NCBI GenBank assembly: GCA_002451555.1
Contig: DKCU01000039.1
Span: forward strand, 1 to 10,652
From: Candidatus Segatella albertsiae
GTDB taxonomy: Bacteria; Bacteroidota; Bacteroidia; Bacteroidales; Bacteroidaceae
Direction of reading: 5' to 3'
Length of the DNA: 10,652 bases
In this document: piece after piece, positions 1-5,720 of the stretch
Layout of the letters: every line of letters starts with the position of its first letter
Numbering within the stretch: the stretch's first letter is position 1
The notes under the pieces: generated by a model
Seen by the model: only the letters and a program-made list of their open reading frames with translations
Databases searched by the model: none
What the model was told of the DNA's origin: nothing
Program-made: the position numbers and the translations under genes

Positions 1-333
1 GTATAAACGCGGAGCCGCTTACGAAAATGTGTGCTGTCTTGTGCGGTATCTGTGTGGTCTGATGCAAACACCACACAAGCATAAATGCTCTGTATTACAG
101 TGCGTTAAGTGACCTATTGTGCGGTGTGCGGTCGAAATTGGTATTCGGTGGCTGTAGAAAAGGCTTCCGAAGCTGGTGAAGTTATGCTGAAATCAGGAAA
201 AGTCAATGAGGAGACTTCATGGAAGCTCCATCAGGGAGTTCTTGACACTGTCTGGTTTAGACAGTCAGCCTGTCTAGTAGAGACAGGCAAACTTTACTGG
301 GCAGACAGCGTAGCTTATCTAGGCATCTTGACT
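1..333. other. Left-edge region without a recognised gene
   Basis: I see no gene I can support here. A frame open from the left edge (bases 2-112, plus strand, about 36 residues, several Cys, ending in TGA) could be the tail of a gene lying outside the window, but I do not recognise it. A GTG-started frame of 88 codons (109-375) overlaps that stop, but its 3' part runs antisense over a MATE gene remnant, so it is unlikely to be a real protein. Two small adjacent hairpins lie at 247-288. Faint similarity to the MATE gene may extend left of 334 (for example ACTGGGC at 296-302 matching the intact gene), which suggests decayed sequence. Confidence 0.5.
247..288. repeat. Two adjacent hairpins sharing a TGTCT/AGACA stem
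   Basis: ACTGTCT (247-253) pairs with AGACAGT (259-265) around a 5-base loop. Two bases further on, GCCTGTCT (268-275) pairs with AGACAGGC (281-288), again around a 5-base loop. Both stems are perfect and share the core TGTCT/AGACA. No T-run follows on either side, so this is not a typical intrinsic terminator. It may be a protein-binding site, a small palindromic repeat unit or a leftover mobile-element end. Another AGACAG occurs at 303-308. Confidence 0.5.
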
Positions 334-384
334 TTATCCACGAAGAGTATCATCATCCAGACAGCGAAAGGATAAATGATGAGG
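334..384 (-). pseudogene. MATE transporter gene remnant
   Basis: On the minus strand this piece reads LIIYPFAVWMMILFVDK, then loses the family sequence and soon meets a stop. It matches the intact MATE gene of this window (2174-2224, about residues 334-351) without gaps at 45 of 51 bases by hand alignment. It has the same orientation as the intact gene. It ends 7 bases before the stop of the ATPase gene at 392, so the upstream (N-terminal) part of this MATE copy has been removed or replaced where the ATPase gene now sits. The C-terminal part has decayed to the left. This is a dead fragment, not a functional gene. Confidence 0.8.
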
Positions 385-391
385 TTGATTT

Positions 392-1672
392 TTAGATTCC
401 ATATAGTGGCACGCAATAGAGTTGTTCTTGTTGCTTATAGGGAAGCATGGAAAATCTTATTGCTCGTAAGTCTGGATTTGCTCGGAGAAGATTTGTGAGT
501 GAATTAGCTCTTACATTTCCTTCCGCTTTCACTTCGATAGGCAAAAGTTTGCCTTGGTACTGAATGACAAAGTCTAGTTCCAAACGTGAATCATCAGTCT
601 TGTGATAGTAAATAGGGGCAATGGCTCTACTCTTCATTTCTTGCAGTACGTACTCTTCGGTCATTCCTCCTTTATATTCAGAGAACACTTGGTTGTTGAT
701 GAGGATTTGCGCAGGGTCTGTGTTGACCATAGCACCAAGTAATCCAATATCTACAAGATAGAGTTTGAACACCGAAAAATCCTCATAGATATCCAAGGGA
801 AGAGCTACTTTGGTACACCGTGGCACCTTGTAAAGAAGCCCTGAGTCGATGAGCCATTCTATGGCCACTTCAAAATCTTTCGCTCTTGCTCCTTGCCGCA
901 AGGCACCATAGATAAACTTTTTGTTGTCCTTGAACAGTTGTGAAGGAATGCTTCTCCATACCATTCGGATTTTCTCAATTTGCTCTTTGGGAGCATGCTT
1001 GGAGAATTCTCGTTCATAGCCTTTCAAAATTTCTTTTTGTATTCTTCTTACTTCTTGTAATGCCCCTGTTTCTGTGAATTTCTTTACAGCCTCAGGCATA
1101 CCTCCTACATAGTAATATTGGCGAAGCAAATCAACATATTTTTCATGTAAGAGGTTTGTGATGTCATATTTATGTTCTTCTATGAGTTGGTAGGCTTGTT
1201 TTTCACCTTTTGCAAGTAAAAATTCACCATAGCTCATCGGATAAATATCTATTTCATTCACTTTTCCTACAGGGTAGGATACATCGTGGTGGAGTGATAG
1301 ACCCAACAAAGAACCTGCCACGGCAATATGATATTCAGGTGCATTCTCGCAGAAATATTTCAAAGCTTCTATGGCTTCTGGAATTTCTTGCACTTCATCT
1401 AAAATGATGAGAGTATCACCAGGTGTAATATCTACATGAGTCACTGCGCAGAGCGAAATTAGTATCCGTTCTACGTCGAAGTCTTTCTTGAATATTTGTT
1501 CCACGAGTTCATTCTTTCTACAAATGACGTATGCCTCTTTGGCATATTCTCGCTTGGCAAACTCTCGTAAGGTCCAGGTCTTACCTACTTGTCTTGCACC
1601 ATTTACAATTAATGGCTTTCTGTCCTTTCTGTTTTTCCACTCTTTAAGTTGTTGTAGTACAAGTCTTTCCAT
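392..1672 (-). CDS. AAA_14/DUF4143 ATPase with PD-(D/E)XK-like C-terminus
   Basis: ATPase of the AAA_14 plus DUF4143 type, 426 residues from the start chosen here. Walker A is GARQVGKT (25-32). Walker B is LIILDE with D92 and E93, followed by a sensor-like AGS (119-121). The C-terminal domain keeps a nuclease-like pattern, with D367 in LELDF and E380/K382 in PIEVK. The physiological role of this family is not established; members are abundant in Bacteroidota and occur in many copies per genome. A longer frame reaches 1783, but its extra 37 residues cover the repeat array and the promoter, so ATG at 1672 is preferred. The gene lies downstream of the MATE gene on the same strand, with its own promoter between them, and its stop lies beside a MATE remnant. 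It could be a regulator, a nucleic-acid processing factor or a defence gene; the sequence does not decide. Confidence 0.9.
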   Translation of the reverse strand: MERLVLQQLKEWKNRKDRKPLIVNGARQVGKTWTLREFAKREYAKEAYVICRKNELVEQIFKKDFDVERILISLCAVTHVDITPGDTLIILDEVQEIPEAIEALKYFCENAPEYHIAVAGSLLGLSLHHDVSYPVGKVNEIDIYPMSYGEFLLAKGEKQAYQLIEEHKYDITNLLHEKYVDLLRQYYYVGGMPEAVKKFTETGALQEVRRIQKEILKGYEREFSKHAPKEQIEKIRMVWRSIPSQLFKDNKKFIYGALRQGARAKDFEVAIEWLIDSGLLYKVPRCTKVALPLDIYEDFSVFKLYLVDIGLLGAMVNTDPAQILINNQVFSEYKGGMTEEYVLQEMKSRAIAPIYYHKTDDSRLELDFVIQYQGKLLPIEVKAEGNVRANSLTNLLRANPDLRAIRFSMLPYKQQEQLYCVPLYGI

Positions 1673-1681
1673 AATATAAGT

Positions 1682-1827
1682 TACATTTATTTGCACATAA
1701 AAGTAGTGTCGCGATACATTTATCCGCACCTCTTTATGGTGCAAAGATACATTTTTCCTACAGAATTTCCAAGAAAAGAACATTTTTTCTACCGATTTTT
1801 TGCAGAAAAACTACATTTTTCTGACCG
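1682..1827 (-). repeat. Degenerate tandem array of ~33-bp repeats across the promoter
   Basis: Five related 16-base cores are spaced 33, 33, 31 and 33 bases apart. On the minus strand they read CGGTCAGAAAAATGTA (1827-1812), CGGTAGAAAAAATGTT (1794-1779), CTGTAGGAAAAATGTA (1763-1748), GGTGCGGATAAATGTA (1730-1715) and TGTGCAAATAAATGTA (1697-1682). All end in AAATGTA or AAATGTT; the sequence between cores is less conserved. The middle copy runs into the -7 box, two copies lie upstream of the promoter and two in the expected 5' leader. A step of about three helical turns suggests repeated binding by one protein on one DNA face, or expansion of a regulatory unit. Confidence 0.7.
1742..1772 (-). promoter_or_regulatory. 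Bacteroidota-type promoter of the AAA_14 gene at 392-1672
   Basis: Read on the minus strand, TATCTTTG (1749-1742) matches the -7 consensus TAnnTTTG. TTG (1772-1770) lies 20 bases upstream, as expected for the -33 element. Transcription should begin near 1736, giving a leader of about 60 bases. The first two bases of the -7 box are also the last two bases of one ~33-bp repeat unit. A small dyad, GCACC/GGTGC (1726-1730 with 1738-1742), covers the expected start point. Confidence 0.65.
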
Positions 1828-1869
1828 AATACATAAATATCGGTTTCTATATAGGATATTTGAATCAGA

Positions 1870-3225
1870 TTACTTCCGCTCTTTCCTCAGATGCCTATAT
1901 AGCCACCAGAAGGCTGGGATGAGGAACATATCCGCCATCACCCATGCCACTGGGTCGCCGAAGCAGACACCCGTCCATGCCAAGGCAGGAACGAGCCAAA
2001 GGCTCACGCCACATCTCGCAATCATCTCCATCACACCGCTCAGCATCGATAGGTTGCTGTAGCCCAAGCCCTGGATGCTGTATCGCAGGATGGTGAGCAA
2101 GCCAAGGGCTGGATAGAAGTAGTTGGCGATGCGCATAAACTGGGCGGCGTAGGTCACCACCTCAGCCTCGCCCTTGTCCACGAAGAGCATCATCATCCAG
2201 TCGGCGAAAGGATAGATAATGAGGAAGGTGAGTACGAAGTAGATGAGCATCATCTTGATGGCGGCACGCACACCCTGTCCGATGCGGTCGAGTTTCTGAG
2301 CGCCCAGGTTCTGCCCACAGTAGGTTGCCATTGCCACACCGATGTTCTCGAAGACACAAGTGAAGAGATACTTGATGCGCATTGAGGCGGTAAAGGCGGC
2401 TACATAGACCGTACCCAAGGCGTTGTTGGCACTTTGCAGCATGATACTGCCAATGGCGGTGATGGAGAATTGCAAGCCCATCGGCACGCCGTTGTTCAAG
2501 AGGATGCTAATCTTCTTGTTGTCGTATCGGCGCTCCTCGCCCTGCGGGATGAGTATTTGCATCTTCCTCTTGATATACCAGATGCAGAGCAATACCGACA
2601 AACCCTGCGACAGCCAGGTAGCGATACCCGCTCCCTCTACGCCCAATCCCAGTCCGAGAATCAGAATGCCATCGAGGATGATGTTGACGATGGAGGCGGT
2701 GATGAGGAAGAAGAATGGCTGCTTCGAGTTGCCGAGGGCACGAATCTGTCCCGACAGCAAGTTGTAGGCGATGGTGAAAGGTATCGCAGCAAACTGGAGC
2801 ATGAGGAAGATATAGGCATCGTGGAACACTTCCTCCGGGGTATTGACGAGATGCAGAATCTTTCCGCAGAAGATGCAGGAGAGGAAGGTGATGACTACGG
2901 CGAACACCACGGCGATGCGGATGCTGTTGCTCACGTAGGCTCGCATCTTCTGATAGTCTTTCGCTCCGAAGGCTTGCGCCACAGGGATGGCGAAGCCGGC
3001 ACAGGACCCATTGCAGAATCCCATGATCAGGAACATGATGGAGCTGGAGGCTCCCACGGCAGCCAATGCCCCTACGCCAATCCATCTTCCCACGATGGCG
3101 GCGTCGATGATGAGGTACATCTGTTGGAGGATGTAGCCCAGGATGAGGGGTATCGCAAAAGTAATGATGGCTCGCAAAGGCGAGCCAACGGTCATGTCAT
3201 TGGTTGATTTTGAACTTTGAGACAT
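1870..3225 (-). CDS. MATE family multidrug/Na+ (or H+) exporter
   Basis: Inner-membrane exporter of the MATE family, expected to expel cationic drugs or metabolites in exchange for Na+ or H+. It is 451 residues, normal full length, and very hydrophobic, with segments that fit twelve membrane helices. The N-terminal half starts with GSPLRAIITFAIPLILGYIL and continues into the typical first-helix region with D41, R47 and a GALAAVGASSS stretch. The second half repeats the fold (NNGVPMGLQFSITAIGSIML, around 245-264). The C-terminus is short and basic (RHLRKERK). ATG at 3225 fits the family start. The gene is clearly richer in GC than its neighbours (31 of 60 bases in the line at 2161, against 24 of 60 in the line at 8101), so it has a different history from the AT-richer genes around it. 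Specific substrate unknown. No clear TAnnTTTG box is seen just upstream. Confidence 0.93.
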   Translation of the reverse strand: MSQSSKSTNDMTVGSPLRAIITFAIPLILGYILQQMYLIIDAAIVGRWIGVGALAAVGASSSIMFLIMGFCNGSCAGFAIPVAQAFGAKDYQKMRAYVSNSIRIAVVFAVVITFLSCIFCGKILHLVNTPEEVFHDAYIFLMLQFAAIPFTIAYNLLSGQIRALGNSKQPFFFLITASIVNIILDGILILGLGLGVEGAGIATWLSQGLSVLLCIWYIKRKMQILIPQGEERRYDNKKISILLNNGVPMGLQFSITAIGSIMLQSANNALGTVYVAAFTASMRIKYLFTCVFENIGVAMATYCGQNLGAQKLDRIGQGVRAAIKMMLIYFVLTFLIIYPFADWMMMLFVDKGEAEVVTYAAQFMRIANYFYPALGLLTILRYSIQGLGYSNLSMLSGVMEMIARCGVSLWLVPALAWTGVCFGDPVAWVMADMFLIPAFWWLYRHLRKERK

Positions 3226-3282
3226 AGTTTTTGTTCTGTTTTTATCTTATATAGTTATCCTAGTATTTTTCATTCTTGCTTG

Positions 3283-3303
3283 CTGCGGATTGCAAATCCG
3301 CAG
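3283..3303. repeat. Perfect 9-bp palindrome between MATE and the hypothetical gene
   Basis: CTGCGGATT (3283-3291) and AATCCGCAG (3295-3303) form a perfect 9-bp stem around GCA. It lies 20 bases past the stop of the minus-strand gene at 3324-3725 and upstream of the MATE start. It could end transcription of the hypothetical gene, but the minus strand has no T-run after it. It may equally be a dispersed palindromic repeat. Confidence 0.5.
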
Positions 3304-3323
3304 AACGCCTAATGGGGAAGTTC

Positions 3324-3725
3324 TTACTTGAAAACATCCCCGATTTGCTGTTTGATGGTTGCCATTTTGTTCCGACGGTCGATGGAGAAGGTATCTCCGT
3401 GGCTCTCCACATAATCGAAGAGCATGAACGCCTTGTTCAGAAGTTCGTCTCTCGTAGGTTGCCCCACGGTATCAGCCTCGTAATAATACAATTCGGCGAG
3501 CATGTCCATCTTGGATATTCGCTTCTCCTCGTCGTCGATGCCAGCCATGGCTCTCATCACATCGTCGATGGTGGCGATGCTATAGAAGGCATACGGACCA
3601 ACGTACTGGTCGTACAATTCTTTGATTTTCTCACGGCGAGTCGTCATCTCTTTCTTTTCGAGCATACGCTCCAAGGCTGCCATGAACTCGCGAATCAATC
3701 GCTGGATATAGTCTCTTTGTAACAT
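3324..3725 (-). CDS. Small helical hypothetical protein (DUF6483-like N-terminus)
   Basis: A protein of 133 residues with no signal peptide or membrane helix, rich in charged residues and predicted to be mostly alpha-helical. Its start, MLQRDYIQRLIREFMAALER, resembles the opening of the DUF6483 family (xxDYIxRxIxE), but this is from memory and not confirmed. The second half contains helix-rich, TPR-like stretches (LAELYYYEAD, LLNKAFMLFDYV). No catalytic motif is visible. A longer frame starts at 3761, but it would begin only a few bases past the predicted transcription start; ATG at 3725 leaves a leader of about 40 bases and gives the conserved-looking N-terminus. It is divergent from the AAA gene at 3923 and lies upstream of MATE on the same strand with a palindrome between them. 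Function unknown. Confidence 0.75.
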   Translation of the reverse strand: MLQRDYIQRLIREFMAALERMLEKKEMTTRREKIKELYDQYVGPYAFYSIATIDDVMRAMAGIDDEEKRISKMDMLAELYYYEADTVGQPTRDELLNKAFMLFDYVESHGDTFSIDRRNKMATIKQQIGDVFK

Positions 3726-3769
3726 AGTTTTTATCTTATTTGTTTTTACTTTTTTACGCAATTCCTCTG

Positions 3770-3777
3770 CAAAGTTA
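3770..3777 (-). promoter_or_regulatory. -7 box for the hypothetical gene at 3324-3725
   Basis: On the minus strand TAACTTTG matches the -7 consensus TAnnTTTG. No clear TTTG is seen about 20 bases further upstream, so the -33 element is weak or absent. This supports the start at 3725. Confidence 0.5.
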
Positions 3778-3868
3778 CGGAAAAGTTGGGAAATAAGATT
3801 AAGTTTTTGGAAAATCTTTGTAATTGAAGAAGTTTATCTTTTTCTCTCTAATATTTTTTGATGGTAAA

Positions 3869-3900
3869 TTTGGAGATATGAATAATTTTGCGTAAGTTTG
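3869..3900 (+). promoter_or_regulatory. Bacteroidota-type promoter of the AAA/nuclease-like gene
   Basis: TTTG (3869-3872), a 20-base spacer and TAAGTTTG (3893-3900) match the -33/-7 pattern. The ATG at 3923 follows 22 bases later. No ~33-bp direct repeat like those at the two AAA_14 promoters is seen here. Confidence 0.65.
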
Positions 3901-3922
3901 CAGAAAAAATAAGATAAGCGAT

Positions 3923-5482
3923 ATGAAGACATTCAATACAGCAGGCAAGTGCATCCCGTCCATGCACTATATGGTTGACATCAGCCAACAGGTGGAGGCT
4001 GCTGCCAAGTTGGTGCGTCGTGGCAATTACTTCTGCATCAACAGAGGTCGCCAGTATGGCAAGACTACGACTTTGGCTCTTCTCAAGAAAAAACTTGAGG
4101 GAGAGGGATATGCTGTGTTCTCGTTGAGCTTCGAGGGACTAGGAGACAGTGCTTTCAAGAGTGATGAGAGCTTGTTGTTTGCAGCATTGCAACTTATGAA
4201 TGATATAGTGGAGTGGGATGAAGTTCACAATTTGTCCGATTCGTCTAAAGAATGTCTTCGCCAATCGATTTCAAGTGAAGACAAGTCAATGGATAGCCTG
4301 ACATTTAATCGAACAGTATCGAGAATGTCAACATCCGACAAGATTGTTCTTTTGATAGATGAGGTGGATGCAGCTGGTAATCACATTGAGTTCATTCATT
4401 TCTTGGGACTTCTTCGAAATATGTACCTGAAGCGTGATGATCGTCCGACCTTCCAATCTGTTATTCTTGCAGGTGTCTATGACATCAAGAACTTGAAGCT
4501 GAAACTCCGTCCAGAGGACCAGCATCAGTATAATTCGCCATGGAACATCGCTGTGCCTTTCGAAACTAACATGAGCTTACCAGCCGATGGCATCGCAGGT
4601 ATGCTGGCGGAATATAAAGCAGACCATCATCTTGACTTCGATGAACATTTCATCGGACAGATGATTTACGACTATACTTCGGGTTATCCTTTCTTGGTGA
4701 GCCGTATCTGTCAAATCATAGACGAGGGAGGGCTTGCTTGGGATAGAGAAGGTGTCTTGAAGGCTGTGAATCATCTCCTAAAGGAGCATAACACCTTGTT
4801 TGATGATATAGAAAAGAAGGTGAGCCAGTTCCCATCCCTTGCAGAAACGTTGAAGGCTATCATCTTTGGTGGCAAACGAGTTTCATTTAATTATTACGAC
4901 AGAGACCTCAGTATAGCTATCATGTTTAATTTCGTCAAGGAGTATCAAGGGGCTACCTTCATCTACTGTCGTATCTTCGAGACCTGGCTTTACAATCTCT
5001 TTATTTCAAATGCCAAGGAAACTTCCATCTATCAGCAGGGTGAGTACGACAAGTCTCGTTTCGTACATGATGGTTATCTCGATATGCGTCTTCTTCTGGA
5101 GCGGTTCTGTGTTCATTTTAATGAAATCTATCGTCCTGGACATGATGATGAGTTTGTGGAGAACAATGGACGCCAGATATTCTTGACTTACCTGCGTCCC
5201 GTTATCAATGGCATAGGCAACTATTATTGTGAGGCTCAGACTCGTGACCTGACTAGGACAGATGTCGTCATAGACTATCTAGGACAACAATATGTTGTGG
5301 AATTGAAGATTTGGAGAGGCAGTGCATACAATGAGCGAGGAGAGCAACAACTCGGCGAGTATCTCGACTATTACCATTTGCAAACAGGTTATATGCTCAG
5401 TTTCTGTTTCAATAAGAACAAGCAACCAGGCTTGCATGAGGTGACGGTGGGAGATAAGAAACTGATAGAGGTAGTGGTGTGA
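3923..5482 (+). CDS. AAA-like ATPase with C-terminal PD-(D/E)XK nuclease-like domain
   Basis: A protein of 519 residues in two parts. The N-terminal ATPase has a P-loop RGRQYGKTT (41-49); the first Gly of the usual GxxxxGK[ST] is replaced by R41. Walker B is IVLLIDEVDA (141-150; D146, E147). A helical middle part contains a winged-helix-like stretch. The C-terminus shows a PD-(D/E)XK-like pattern, D447 in RTDVVIDY and E460/K462 in VVELKIW, followed by a Gln-containing helix (GEQQLGEYLDYY) as is common in this fold. It belongs to a group of Bacteroidota ATPases with nuclease-like tails whose role is not established; cleavage of DNA or RNA is possible but not shown. It has its own promoter, is divergent from the small hypothetical gene, and is followed by the second AAA_14 gene on the same strand after 238 bases. 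ATG at 3923 is the first start after the promoter. Confidence 0.88.
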   Translation: MKTFNTAGKCIPSMHYMVDISQQVEAAAKLVRRGNYFCINRGRQYGKTTTLALLKKKLEGEGYAVFSLSFEGLGDSAFKSDESLLFAALQLMNDIVEWDEVHNLSDSSKECLRQSISSEDKSMDSLTFNRTVSRMSTSDKIVLLIDEVDAAGNHIEFIHFLGLLRNMYLKRDDRPTFQSVILAGVYDIKNLKLKLRPEDQHQYNSPWNIAVPFETNMSLPADGIAGMLAEYKADHHLDFDEHFIGQMIYDYTSGYPFLVSRICQIIDEGGLAWDREGVLKAVNHLLKEHNTLFDDIEKKVSQFPSLAETLKAIIFGGKRVSFNYYDRDLSIAIMFNFVKEYQGATFIYCRIFETWLYNLFISNAKETSIYQQGEYDKSRFVHDGYLDMRLLLERFCVHFNEIYRPGHDDEFVENNGRQIFLTYLRPVINGIGNYYCEAQTRDLTRTDVVIDYLGQQYVVELKIWRGSAYNERGEQQLGEYLDYYHLQTGYMLSFCFNKNKQPGLHEVTVGDKKLIEVVV

Positions 5483-5627
5483 TGACATCTATTTTGCTGG
5501 ATTTCTTGCGATACTTGGAAATCTCAGATAGATACCTTCAATAAATAACTCTTCACCACACAGAGAAAAATAACCATAGTATAGTTTTTGATTATTTTCG
5601 TATTTATATGATGGGAAGAACTTTGAA

Positions 5628-5643
5628 GAACAAAGGTTTGTTC
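5628..5643. promoter_or_regulatory. Dyad symmetry upstream of the second AAA_14 gene
   Basis: GAACAAA (5628-5634) and TTTGTTC (5637-5643) form a perfect 7-bp dyad around GG. It ends 1 base before the first direct repeat at 5645. A 2-base centre does not favour an RNA hairpin, so a site for a dimeric DNA-binding protein is more likely. Its role is inferred from position only. Confidence 0.4.
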
Positions 5644-5644
5644 G

Positions 5645-5693
5645 GTGGCATCGAATAAAAAATGCGATTTTTATTTTGTGGTATCGAATAAAA
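5645..5693 (+). repeat. Pair of 16-bp direct repeats at a 33-bp step
   Basis: GTGGCATCGAATAAAA (5645-5660) and GTGGTATCGAATAAAA (5678-5693) differ at one base and start exactly 33 bases apart. The second copy begins at the G of the -33 box and continues to just before the -7 box. Placement and step match the array at the other AAA_14 gene, where a repeat also runs into TATCTTTG. Likely an operator or a regulatory unit that travels with this gene family. Confidence 0.75.
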
Positions 5694-5705
5694 GACGTAT
5701 CTTTG
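5675..5705 (+). promoter_or_regulatory. Bacteroidota-type promoter of the second AAA_14 gene
   Basis: TTTG (5675-5678), a 19-base spacer and TATCTTTG (5698-5705) match the consensus well. Transcription should begin near 5711, leaving a leader of about 10 bases before ATG at 5721. This argues against the longer frame starting at 5676, which lies within the promoter. Confidence 0.8.
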
Positions 5706-5720
5706 CAGAAAAAAAAAGCA

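Noticed and set aside
109..375. GTG-started frame of 88 codons at the left edge
   Set aside because: Its 3' third is antisense to a MATE gene remnant and it covers two hairpins; no recognisable protein.
1673..1783. N-terminal extension of the first AAA_14 protein (37 residues)
   Set aside because: It would read through the predicted promoter and repeat array; the family sequence begins at the ATG at 1672.
1682..1827. CRISPR array
   Set aside because: The repeats are short and degenerate, the step is only about 33 bases in total, there are no distinct spacers, and no cas gene is present.
1835..1861. Terminator after MATE (AAATATC with GATATTT)
   Set aside because: The stem is only 7 AT-rich base pairs with a 13-base loop and no T-run; it cannot be told from chance.
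2507..3085. Minus-strand open frame of 192 codons in another frame within MATE
   Set aside because: Arg/His-rich shadow frame of the MATE gene with no family sequence.
2434..3207. Long plus-strand open frame of 257 codons opposite the MATE gene
   Set aside because: It is antisense to a complete, well recognised transporter; its acidic, low-complexity product reflects the reversed codons of a GC-richer gene.
3276..3722. Plus-strand open frame of 148 codons
   Set aside because: Antisense to the small helical protein; it starts in a palindrome and has no promoter of its own.
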